Program-made: the position numbers and the translations under genes
Shown: positions 51,172 through 59,282 of the stretch, piece after piece
Layout: each line of letters starts with the position of its first letter
How positions within the stretch are numbered: position 1 is the stretch's first letter
The notes under the pieces: generated by a model
Told to the model about the DNA's origin: nothing
Database searches by the model: none
What the model saw: only the letters and a program-made list of their open reading frames with translations
DNA from: JAEXOD01 sp963663265
Lineage (GTDB): Bacteria > Bacteroidota > Ignavibacteria > Ignavibacteriales > Melioribacteraceae
Assembly: GCA_963663265.2 (NCBI GenBank)
Contig: CAXXXM010000004.1
Span: forward strand, 1 to 64,000
DNA: 64,000 nt
Direction: 5' to 3'

Positions 51172-51336
51172 TTAGGTTCCTTTTGGAAATAATAGGGAAT
51201 CCGGTTTAAATCCGGAACTGCTCCCGCAACTGTAATTCTGTTCTACTTATGTAGAAAAAAGTTTTTATAAATATGTCACTGTCGCAAAACGATGGGAAGG
51301 CTTATAAAAACCGGAAAAGTCAGGAGACCTGCCTAA
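51172..51336 (+). promoter_or_regulatory. cobalamin (B12) riboswitch upstream of metE
   Basis: The conserved core of the cobalamin aptamer is seen in order. P1 is TTAGG/CCTAA (51172-51176 with 51332-51336). Next come AGGTTCC, the core AATAGGGAATCCGGTTTAAA, TCCGGAACTGCTCCCGCAAC and TGTAA, then GTCACTG near 51275, GATGGGAAGGC (51291-51301), and a perfect B12 box AGTCAGGAGACCTGCC (51318-51333). High cobalamin is expected to switch off the downstream metE, as known for metE riboswitches. The aptamer is about 134 bp from the metE start. Confidence 0.96.
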
Positions 51337-51418
51337 TAAATTATTTGATAAAGCTTTCGGGATGTGAAGCTAAAGTCTAAAGAGAAATCACTATTCATTT
51401 TTCTTTTCTTTGTACTAT

Positions 51419-51461
51419 ACCTCGGAAGCATACTAAACCAAAATTTTAAATTAACAGAGGT
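51419..51461 (+). promoter_or_regulatory. possible ribosome-site-sequestering pair ahead of metE
   Basis: ACCTC at 51419-51423 is the exact complement of GAGGT at 51457-51461, which contains the metE ribosome site (AGAGG, 9 bases before the ATG). This allows a switch by translation control. There is no good terminator hairpin with a T run between aptamer and gene, which also favours translational control. Five base pairs are few, so this is a suggestion. Confidence 0.4.
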
Positions 51462-51469
51462 TTAAGTCT

Positions 51470-53782
51470 ATGCTTACACACAATTTAGGTTATCCCAGAA
51501 TTGGAGACAACCGACAACTAAAGAAGGCCTGCGAAAGTTATTGGTCAGGCAAGATAACACAGGATGAGTTTGTAAATACTGGCAAACTTATCAGAAAATT
51601 CAACTGGCTTCTCCAAAAGGAGTTAGGAATTGATTTAATCCCCTCGAATGATTTTTCCTATTACGACCATATTCTTGATATGTCGCTTATGGTGGGCAAC
51701 ATTCCTAAAAGATACAACGGGCTAATGAACCATAAAGGGAATTTGTATGATCTTTATTTTGCTATGGCAAGAGGATATCAAAAGGATGGTTTTGATATAC
51801 CGGCAATGGAGATGACTAAATGGTTTGATACGAATTATCATTATATTGTGCCGGAATTTGTAAAAGACCAAGAATTTCATCTTCTTTCTTCAAAAGTTAT
51901 TTCAGAATATGCCGAAGCCAAATCAATAGGAATAACAACAACCCCCATAATAATAGGTCCAATCACCTATCTACTTTCTGGAAAGGAAAAAGAGCCGGGA
52001 TTTCATAGGCTTGAATTATTAGATAGGTTGTTGCCTGTTTACATCGAAATAATAAAAGGACTAATTGGGTTAGGTGTAGAGTGGATTCAGTTTGATGAGC
52101 CTATTTTGGTAATGGAGTTAGATGAGAGTGAAAGAAAAGCCTTAGAAAAGTGTTATTCAACTCTGCACAAACAATTCCCAATGCTAAATGTTTTATTAGC
52201 AACATATTTTGGAAGTTTAGGTAAAAATAAAGATTTGGCTCTATCATTACCAATATCAGCATTGCATATTGATATTGTAAGAGCTCCCGAACAATTAAAT
52301 GATATAATTACAAACATTCCTCCAAATTTAATACTTTCATTAGGAATTGTTGATGGAAGGAATGTATGGAAAAACGATTTTGATAAATCAATGTCAGCAA
52401 TTAGTAAGGGAGTATCAAATTTGGGAAGTGATAGAATAATATTATCACCATCCTGTTCCCTATTGCACACACCATGTAATCTTGAATTAGAGACAAATAG
52501 TGATATACTTAAACCCCAAATTAAGCAATGGTTAGCTTTTGCGAAACAAAAATTAGAAGAATTATCAATATTAAAAGGGTTGGCAAACCCTAAAACTTTT
52601 AAAGAACATTTAAACGCTTTAACTGAAAACCAATTGATAAATGAAGGCAGAAAAATTTCGAAATTTATTCACAAAGAAAGTGTAACAAAAAGCTTAAAGA
52701 AGGTTAAAACATACGAATTTAAACGAAAAAGCAATTTTGCGGAACGACAAAAATTACAAAAGCAGATTTTTAATTTTCCTCTTTTCCCAACAACAACAAT
52801 AGGTTCTTTCCCTCAAACTGAAGCCATAAGGAATCTTCGATTAAATCTTAAAAAGAAGAAAATTAGTTTGCAGGAATACGAAACACAAATTGAAGAACAG
52901 ATTGATAATGTAATTAAATTGCAAGAAGATATAGGTTTAGATGTTCTTGTTCATGGCGAATATGAGCGAAACGATATGGTTGAATATTTTGGGGAGCAAC
53001 TTGAAGGTTTTGCATTTACACAAAATGGATGGGTTCAAAGTTATGGAAGTCGATGTGTAAAACCTCCAATTATTTTTGGTGATGTTGAGCGACCAAAAAA
53101 TATGACGAGCAGGTGGATAAAATATGCTCAATCTAAAACCGATAGAATGGTTAAAGGGATGCTTACAGGACCAATAACAATGCTTCAATGGTCATTTGTT
53201 AGAGATGACCAAGCAAGGGAAATTACAGCGATGCAGATTGCCATTGCAATTGGAAAAGAAGTTAAGGACTTGGAAAATGCAGGAATTCGAGTTATACAAA
53301 TAGATGAACCAGCATTGCGAGAAGGTCTTCCATTAAAAAAAACTGAGTGGAAGGGATATTTGGATTGGGCAGTAAATGCCTTTAGAGTTACTTCCAGCGT
53401 TGTAAAAGATACCACTCAAATCCATACCCACATGTGTTATAGTGAGTTCAACGACATTATAGACGCAATTGCAAAACTTGATGCAGATGTAATAACAATT
53501 GAAACATCGCGATCTCAAATGGAACTTTTAGATGTTTTTGGTTTATTGAAGTACCCAAACGAAGTTGGCCCAGGTGTTTACGATATCCATTCTCCTCGCA
53601 TACCTACGGTAGACGAAATTATATATTTATTAGAAAAAGCAATTACCGTACTCCCAAAAAGAAATATTTGGGTAAACCCTGACTGCGGTTTAAAGACAAG
53701 AAAACCGGAAGAAGCCGAGGCAGCTTTAAGGAATATGGTAAAAGCCAGCATATTATTACGTTCAAAATATGATTATGAATAA
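51470..53782 (+). CDS. metE: cobalamin-independent methionine synthase
   Basis: MetE transfers a methyl group from methyl-tetrahydrofolate triglutamate to homocysteine without B12. The 770 aa protein covers both barrels: HNLGYPRIGDNRQLKKACES at the start, and the C-terminal catalytic half from FPTTTIGSFPQT. The zinc ligands are in QIHTHMCYSEFND (H654, C656) and NPDCGLKTR (C739). RVIQIDEPALREGLPL and GPITMLQWSFVRDDQ are also standard. It is directly downstream of a cobalamin riboswitch, so it should be made when B12 is scarce. nrdD follows 220 bp later on the same strand without a clear terminator between them. Confidence 0.97.
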   Translation: MLTHNLGYPRIGDNRQLKKACESYWSGKITQDEFVNTGKLIRKFNWLLQKELGIDLIPSNDFSYYDHILDMSLMVGNIPKRYNGLMNHKGNLYDLYFAMARGYQKDGFDIPAMEMTKWFDTNYHYIVPEFVKDQEFHLLSSKVISEYAEAKSIGITTTPIIIGPITYLLSGKEKEPGFHRLELLDRLLPVYIEIIKGLIGLGVEWIQFDEPILVMELDESERKALEKCYSTLHKQFPMLNVLLATYFGSLGKNKDLALSLPISALHIDIVRAPEQLNDIITNIPPNLILSLGIVDGRNVWKNDFDKSMSAISKGVSNLGSDRIILSPSCSLLHTPCNLELETNSDILKPQIKQWLAFAKQKLEELSILKGLANPKTFKEHLNALTENQLINEGRKISKFIHKESVTKSLKKVKTYEFKRKSNFAERQKLQKQIFNFPLFPTTTIGSFPQTEAIRNLRLNLKKKKISLQEYETQIEEQIDNVIKLQEDIGLDVLVHGEYERNDMVEYFGEQLEGFAFTQNGWVQSYGSRCVKPPIIFGDVERPKNMTSRWIKYAQSKTDRMVKGMLTGPITMLQWSFVRDDQAREITAMQIAIAIGKEVKDLENAGIRVIQIDEPALREGLPLKKTEWKGYLDWAVNAFRVTSSVVKDTTQIHTHMCYSEFNDIIDAIAKLDADVITIETSRSQMELLDVFGLLKYPNEVGPGVYDIHSPRIPTVDEIIYLLEKAITVLPKRNIWVNPDCGLKTRKPEEAEAALRNMVKASILLRSKYDYE

Positions 53783-53784
53783 CT

Positions 53785-53921
53785 CAGAAAATGGTAATTC
53801 AATACAATAGGCGTTTTCTGAATTAAAAAGTAGGATCGGGGTTCAAAGTTGAGAGAAAGCAATTATGCTCTCTCTCAATTAAATAAAAAGAACACAATTC
53901 AGCAATTGATAAAACACAATT
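53785..53921 (+). promoter_or_regulatory. hairpins and direct repeats between metE and nrdD
   Basis: CAGAAAA (53785-53791) pairs with TTTTCTG (53814-53820). TTGAGAGA (53849-53856) pairs with TCTCTCAA (53871-53878) and is extended by weaker pairs. Neither stem is followed by a T run, so they do not look like ordinary terminators. After them ACACAATT occurs twice, at 53892-53899 and 53914-53921, 22 bp apart (about two helical turns), ahead of nrdD. This could be a regulator site such as an NrdR-type box, but it does not match that consensus well. Confidence 0.4.
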
Positions 53922-54002
53922 AGTTACCTAACAATGCAACATTAAAAACAAATGTGATGATAATATTTTTTAACATTAAATTATGAATAGATTGGAGAAA
54001 AT

Positions 54003-56109
54003 ATGTTTGAAAAACATTCGGTTATAACCAAAGTGATAAAAAGGGATGGCGAAGTTGTTCACTTTGATTCGAACAAAATTTTAAGAGCAATTAATAAAGC
54101 AGCAGCTTCCGTAAATGAATTTGATGAAGAAACGGCTAAAAAATTAACGATAAAAACAATATGTATTTTACATCAAATGTTTAGCAATACTACTCCAACT
54201 GTTGAAAACATTCAAGATTGTGTTGAAGAAGTATTGTTATCATCACCTTTCAAAAAAACAGCCAAAGCATATATTTTATATAGAGAACAACACGCAAAAT
54301 TAAGGGACTTTTCGTTAAAAAGCGATCTTGAATTAGTTGATGCATATTTGAATAAAATAGATTGGCTTGTTAATGAAAACAGCAATATGGCATATTCTCT
54401 ACAAGGGCTAAATAATTATATTTCCTCCGAACTTAGCAAGGTTTATTGGTTAAATAAAATATACTCTAACGATATTAAAGAGAAACATTTATCCGGCGAA
54501 TTACATATTCATGACTTAGGTTTATTAAGTGTATATTGTGTTGGATGGGATTTGTATGATTTACTGATAAACGGGTTTACCGGTGCCGAAGGGAAAGTTG
54601 AATCTAAGCCCGCCAAGCATTTTAGAAGTGTATTAGGTCAAGTAGTAAACTTTTTCTACACATTGCAAGGAGAATCAGCAGGGGCACAAGCTTTTTCTAA
54701 TTTTGATACTTTATTAGCTCCGTTTATAAGATATGACAACCTATCATACCCAGAAGTAAAACAAGCTATGCAAGAATTTTTATTTAATGTAAATGTTCCA
54801 ACACGTGTAGGATTTCAAACTCCATTTACTAATGTAACAATTGACTTGAATGTTCCATCTTATTACGCAGATAAAGCAGTAATAATTGGGGGCAAAATGA
54901 TGAAAGAGACATATAAAGAGTTTCAGGAAGAGATGGATTTGTTTAATAAAGCGTTTTTAGAGTTAATGAAAGAAGGCGATGCAAAAGGGAGAGTTTTTAC
55001 CTTTCCAATCCCCACGTACAATATAACTACTAATTTTGATTGGAATAATCCAAACTTAGAAATATTATGGGAAGTAACTGCAAAATATGGAATCCCCTAC
55101 TTTGCAAATTTTATCAATTCAGAAATGCAACCAGAAGATGCTCGTAGTATGTGTTGCAGACTACGAATTGATAATAGAGAATTAAATAGACGGCGGGGGG
55201 CTATTTGGAGCATCCCCTTTGACCGGCTCAATAGGTGTGGTGACAATAAACTTACCACGCTTAGGATATTTAGCAAAAGACGAAACAGATTTTTTTTACC
55301 GGTTGAGTAACCTATTAGAAGTGGCAAAAGACAGTTTGATAATTAAGCGAAAAGTATTAGAGCGTTATACTGAAATGAACTTGTATCCCTATATGAAGTT
55401 TTACTTAAGAAACATAAAACAAAGGTTTGATGAATATTGGAAAAATCACTTTTCAACTATCGGAATTGTTGGTATGAATGAAGCATGCCTGAACTTATTA
55501 AATGAAAATATCGCATCCCAAAGAGGGTTAGATTTTGCAACGCGTGTTATGGACTTTATGCGAGACAAGTTGCTTAGCTTTCAGGATGAAACCGGCGATA
55601 TTTATAATTTAGAAGCCACACCAGCCGAAGGAACTTCATATAGACTGGCTCTATTAGACAAACAAAAGTTTCCGAAAATTATATGTGCTAACGAAGAGAG
55701 TTACCTTGAAACGAATAAGCCATATTATACAAACTCAACTCAGCTTCCAGTTAATTATACAGAGGATATATTTGATTTATTAGATCTGCAAGACAACTTA
55801 CAAACAAAATATACAGGTGGAACAGTTCAGCATCTATTTATAGGTGAACGAATTAATAATATAGAAGCAATAAAAAAACTTATTAAAGTTATATCACAAA
55901 ACTACAAACTCCCATATTTTTCAATTACACCAACTTTTAGTGTTTGTCCTTCATGTGGATATTTAGATGGCGAGCATTTTTCTTGTCCCAAATGTGGTAA
56001 AAATAGCGAAGTTTATTCCAGAGTTGTTGGTTATCTACGCCCGGTTCAACAATGGAATGAAGGGAAAAAAGAAGAATATAAAATGCGGAAGACATTAACA
56101 GTATGCTAA
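54003..56109 (+). CDS. nrdD: anaerobic (class III) ribonucleotide reductase, one frameshift
   Basis: NrdD reduces ribonucleoside triphosphates under anoxia with a glycyl radical. The N-terminus is an ATP-cone (VIKRDGEVVHFDSNKILRAI). The large catalytic part has ELHIHDLG, SARSMCC-like ARSMCCRLRIDNREL, TGSIGVVTINLPRLGYLA, and MNEACLNLL. The C-terminus carries a four-cysteine zinc ribbon (CPSCGYLDGEHFSCPKCGK) and the glycyl radical loop RVVGYLRPVQQWN. The frame breaks at a G6 run (55195-55200) after NRR; one base fewer, or two more, joins the halves (LFGASPLTGSIGV). The corrected length is about 701 aa, normal for the family. The last 7 bp overlap nrdG. A sequencing error in the G run is the likeliest cause. 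Confidence 0.93.
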
Positions 56110-56765
56110 TAGGAGGTTTAAAAAAAGTTTCGCTAATTGATTATCCTGACGAGGTTTGTAGTGTTATATTTACTTTAGGATGTAATTTAAGGTGTATTTA
56201 CTGCCACAATTCTCACTTAGTATTAGCCGATCGCTTAGAACAAGTAATTGACGAAAATACTATTTTTAAATATCTTAAACAACAATTGAACAGAATAGGT
56301 GCCATAGTAATAACCGGTGGAGAACCAACATTACAAAGCGACTTAATCGATTTTTGCGAGAAACTGAAAAAATTCAATTATAAAATTAAATTAGATACAA
56401 ATGGGACTTCTCCAAAAATAATTGAAACACTTATAAAACGTCATTTAATTGATTATGTAGCCATGGATGTAAAAGCAAGTCACGAAAAGTATAACCAAAT
56501 ATGCAACACCAAGGTCAATTTTGAAAGCATAATTGAAACTATAAAAATACTAAACAAATCATCAATTAGAAAAGAGTTTAGATGTACTATTATAAAAGGA
56601 TTTCATTCAGAAATTGATTTAATGGAAATTAGAAAAACAGTTAATAATAGAATCACACTTCAAAATTTTAGATATTGCGAAACAGTTATTTCAAATTCAC
56701 TTAACCATGAAAACGAGTTTTCACAAATTGAATACCAAAAACTAAATAAAATTGCTACAAAATAG
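56103..56765 (+). CDS. nrdG: anaerobic ribonucleotide reductase-activating radical SAM protein
   Basis: NrdG uses a 4Fe-4S cluster and S-adenosylmethionine to form the glycyl radical on NrdD. The 220 aa protein has the cluster motif CNLRCIYC (C27, C31, C34), and the TGGEPTL motif that binds the SAM amino group. LDTNGTSPKIIETLI and VAMDVKASHEKY follow, typical of the NrdG2-like activators, which are longer than E. coli NrdG (154 aa). It overlaps nrdD by 7 bp, the normal pairing. A double hairpin and terminator follow. Confidence 0.95.
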   Translation: MLIGGLKKVSLIDYPDEVCSVIFTLGCNLRCIYCHNSHLVLADRLEQVIDENTIFKYLKQQLNRIGAIVITGGEPTLQSDLIDFCEKLKKFNYKIKLDTNGTSPKIIETLIKRHLIDYVAMDVKASHEKYNQICNTKVNFESIIETIKILNKSSIRKEFRCTIIKGFHSEIDLMEIRKTVNNRITLQNFRYCETVISNSLNHENEFSQIEYQKLNKIATK

Positions 56766-56840
56766 TTATCAGTTTGCTATAGCTGATAACACTCCTAATA
56801 TCCTAAACAAGCTGCCCTAAAAGCAGCTTGTTTTTATTAT
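56765..56840 (+). terminator. double hairpin and terminator after nrdG
   Basis: The first stem GTTATCAG/CTGATAAC (56765-56772 with 56783-56790) starts at the stop codon. The second, AACAAGCTGC/GCAGCTTGTT (56806-56815 with 56823-56832), runs into a T5 tract. It also separates nrdG from the convergent marR gene. Confidence 0.88.
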
Positions 56841-56850
56841 AAACCGAATT

Positions 56851-57276
56851 CTATAAATTTTTAATATTTGATGCCATTTTTTGAAGAGATATTAATGTAT
56901 TTGTTTCTTCTATTTCATTCATTTCTGTTTTCAGCTTATTAGAAGTAGCATTTAATATCTCTTCTACTAAAGGCAAAATTTCTTTCCCTTTTTCTGTTAA
57001 AAAGAGTTTTGAACTTCTATGATCTGTATCCACTTGTACAGCAAAAACATATTCAAGATGCATTAACTTTTTAATTGCTTTTGCAGTAGTACCTTTATCA
57101 ATAGCCAAAAATTCACTCAAATATTTTTGAGTAGTACCTTCATTTTTGGCAATATGAATAAAAAACATATACTGTCCACTACCAAACCCAAATTTCTTAA
57201 ATTCTCTTTCAAAACAAATTTGTGTGTGACGATGAATCATCGAAATGTAATAACCAAAATTTTCAATATGCATCAA
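56851..57276 (-). CDS. MarR-family transcriptional regulator
   Basis: The 141 aa protein has a winged-helix MarR core: QYMFFIHIAKNEGTTQKYLS, then the recognition-helix region LAIDKGTTAKAIKKLMHLEY and the wing DTDHRSSKLFLTEKGKEI (with the DxR wing signature). MarR proteins repress nearby efflux genes and release DNA on binding a ligand. The gene is downstream of, and overlaps by 14 bp, the MFS gene that it probably controls. An 18 bp perfect palindrome upstream of that MFS gene is the likely site of action. Confidence 0.93.
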   Translation of the reverse strand: MMHIENFGYYISMIHRHTQICFEREFKKFGFGSGQYMFFIHIAKNEGTTQKYLSEFLAIDKGTTAKAIKKLMHLEYVFAVQVDTDHRSSKLFLTEKGKEILPLVEEILNATSNKLKTEMNEIEETNTLISLQKMASNIKNL

Positions 57277-58474
57277 CTTCCCTTTCTTCAGTTAAGTAAA
57301 AATTTGTTTCATAACTATTTTTTAATAATATTAATAAAAGCAATGTTATTAAAGCACATCCAACCAATAATATGGACGTTGATATTAGAATGTTCCCTAT
57401 TCCGGCTAAAGGTGAAACAATCCCTCCTATTAAAAACGACATAGCTCCATGGATTGATGATGCTGTGCCAGCATGTTCAGTATTATTTTGTAGGGCTAAC
57501 GTTGTTGAAGAAGGATATATTATTCCGTTAAAAATAAACATTGAAAATAAAGACATTTCAAATAAAGCCAAAGGTAAGCTAAAAATCAAACTAAATACTG
57601 CAAATAAAGACATTACTACTAAACCGGTTACACCTATTCTCAATGCTTTTACTTGGTCACTAATTTTTCCGGAAATTATTGCTCCAACAACTAATGCAAA
57701 TGCATTCATACCAAAAAATAGGCTAAATAAAAAAGGACTTAAACTATAATGGTTTTGAAAAATAAATGGAGAAGAAGCAATATAAGCGAACATTACACCC
57801 ATTGCAAATGAGAAAATCAGAACATAAAGAACATAATCTCTATTTTTTAGTACGATTACAAAATTACCAAACGTTTTAAGCGGCGAGTTCTTTTTTCTTC
57901 TATTAATTGGTAAAGATTCTTCAAATTTTGTTACAAAAAGAAGAATCGAAATACCAAAAATCAATAAGAAAATAAATACACCCTGCCAAACTGAAAAGGA
58001 TAATATCAAACCACCGATTATTGGAGCTAATGTGGGAGTAAAACCTACAATAGCTGAATTAATTGATAATGATTTAGATAAATCTTCACCTTTAAACGAA
58101 TCTGTTAAAATCGCCCTTGATAAAACAACTCCACTCGAGGATGAAAGTCCTTGTAAAAGCCTTAATAATATAAAAATGGATATATTAGTAGAATATATTA
58201 ACCCGAAAGAAGCCAAGATAAAGAGACACAAAGAAACCAATAAAGGAATTTTTCTACCAAACTTATCGCTTAGAGGACCAATAATCAATTGCCCAAGAGC
58301 AATACCAATCATTGTACTCATCAAGCTCATTTGAATATTAGATGCGTTTGTATTAAAGTAGTTCATAAGTTCCGGAAAACTGGGTAAATATGAATCTGTT
58401 ATAAGTGCTGGAAAACCACCGAGAATACCTGTTAAAACAAGTATGAATGTTTTAGTATTTTTCATTTTATTCAT
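57263..58474 (-). CDS. Bcr/CflA-type MFS drug-efflux transporter
   Basis: The 403 aa protein has 12 membrane helices. Bcr/CflA features are seen: ILGGFPALITDSYLPSFPEL in helix 1, motif A GPLSDKFGRKIPLLVS, the R-rich loop LRLLQGLSSSSGVVLSRAI in helix 4, and the motif C-like VGFTPTLAPIIGGLILSF in helix 5. Relatives export bicyclomycin, chloramphenicol, sulfonamides or other small molecules; the actual substrate is unknown. It is the first gene of a two-gene operon with marR and is preceded by an 18 bp palindrome 15-32 bp before the ATG at 58474. Confidence 0.9.
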   Translation of the reverse strand: MNKMKNTKTFILVLTGILGGFPALITDSYLPSFPELMNYFNTNASNIQMSLMSTMIGIALGQLIIGPLSDKFGRKIPLLVSLCLFILASFGLIYSTNISIFILLRLLQGLSSSSGVVLSRAILTDSFKGEDLSKSLSINSAIVGFTPTLAPIIGGLILSFSVWQGVFIFLLIFGISILLFVTKFEESLPINRRKKNSPLKTFGNFVIVLKNRDYVLYVLIFSFAMGVMFAYIASSPFIFQNHYSLSPFLFSLFFGMNAFALVVGAIISGKISDQVKALRIGVTGLVVMSLFAVFSLIFSLPLALFEMSLFSMFIFNGIIYPSSTTLALQNNTEHAGTASSIHGAMSFLIGGIVSPLAGIGNILISTSILLVGCALITLLLLILLKNSYETNFYLTEEREVDAY

Positions 58475-58488
58475 TTTATTTCACTAAT

Positions 58489-58506
58489 TAGTTGCAATTG
58501 CAACTA
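58489..58506. promoter_or_regulatory. 18 bp perfect palindrome, probable MarR operator
   Basis: TAGTTGCAATTGCAACTA is a perfect 18 bp inverted repeat just upstream of the MFS start. Its TTGCAA cores and its length fit known MarR-family operators. Its place in the leader or promoter of the MFS-marR operon fits autorepression. Confidence 0.75.
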
Positions 58507-58728
58507 TTAAAATAACAAAAATATTCAATTTTTCAGAATAGTTTATTTTTAAATGAGAAAATAAATTAGTTGATTTTAATAGAAGCAAGTATCTGAAAAA
58601 AGGTTTGATTTATGTAGGTTAGTGATAAATTATCGTAACAATAACGCTGTTTTATGTGTAATAAGTAAGCAATTTACACGAATAATTTATTTATATTAAA
58701 GCAAATATTTGTTTTCTATAAAGTAAAT

Positions 58729-58795
58729 CCCGTAGCGATGAAATTATTGTAGCATAAAAAAACGAACAAATTAAAACCCCCAACGTGGGGTGACA
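58729..58795. repeat. REP-like hairpin modules in the gap before the MFS gene
   Basis: This 399 bp gap (58475-58873) has no gene. CCCGTAGCGATGAAATTATT followed by GTAGC (58729-58753) and the hairpin CCCCA/TGGGG with a GACATT tail (58778-58796) resemble the GCCCC/GGGGC-GACATG modules at 10951 and 11605. The rest is AT-rich and shows nothing else clear. Confidence 0.5.
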
Positions 58796-58813
58796 TTATT
58801 CTTAAAATAACAA

Positions 58814-58844
58814 AACCGCCGATGAAATTAATCACCAAGCGGTT
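58814..58844 (-). terminator. probable terminator after atpC
   Basis: A 6 bp GC-rich stem AACCGC/GCGGTT with a 19-base loop is followed on the minus strand by TTGTTATTTT. It lies about 30 bp after the atpC stop codon. Confidence 0.6.
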
Positions 58845-58873
58845 CTTTAAATATTGTATGTATATTTGTTATA

Positions 58874-59281
58874 CTATTTGGTTTGAACCAATTTAATTCT
58901 ATTCATAGCTCTTTTTAACGAAGCCTCAGCACGGGCAGTATCTACTTTTTCCTTATTATTAATAGATAAACGTCCTTTAGCTCTATCCAAAGCTTTTTTA
59001 GCACGTTCAAAATCAATATCTTCAGGTTTTTCAAATGATTCAGCTAATAAAATAATTTTATTAGCTAAAACTTCAATAGTACCACCACTTGTTGCGTAAC
59101 TTTTAGTTTCGTCGTTAATATCAACAATTTTAATAACTCCTACTTCAAAAGTACTCATAATTGGAGCATGGTTAAATAAAATTTGAAAGCTGCCCAAAGA
59201 ACCTGGAACACTTAAAGATTTTATTTCGCCTTTAAATACTGATTTAGAAGGGGTAACAACCTCTAAATTAATCTCTTTCAT
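58874..59281 (-). CDS. atpC: F-type ATP synthase epsilon subunit
   Basis: The 135 aa protein has the epsilon beta-sandwich (LEVVTPSKSVFKGEIKSLSV, GSFQILFNHAPIMSTFEVG, the ATSGGTIEVLANKIILLAE strand) and a C-terminal helical hairpin (DFERAKKALDRAKGRL, EASLKRAMNRIKL). Epsilon belongs to the central stalk of F1 and can inhibit ATP hydrolysis. It is one base after atpD and shares its transcript. The two are detached from the other atp genes, an arrangement known in Chlorobiota and relatives. Confidence 0.95.
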   Translation of the reverse strand: MKEINLEVVTPSKSVFKGEIKSLSVPGSLGSFQILFNHAPIMSTFEVGVIKIVDINDETKSYATSGGTIEVLANKIILLAESFEKPEDIDFERAKKALDRAKGRLSINNKEKVDTARAEASLKRAMNRIKLVQTK

Positions 59282-59282
59282 A

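Noticed and set aside
54003..56109. Programmed frameshift in nrdD
   Set aside because: A slippery heptamer and downstream pseudoknot are not evident, and other frameshifts in this window show the same homopolymer pattern, so error is a simpler explanation.
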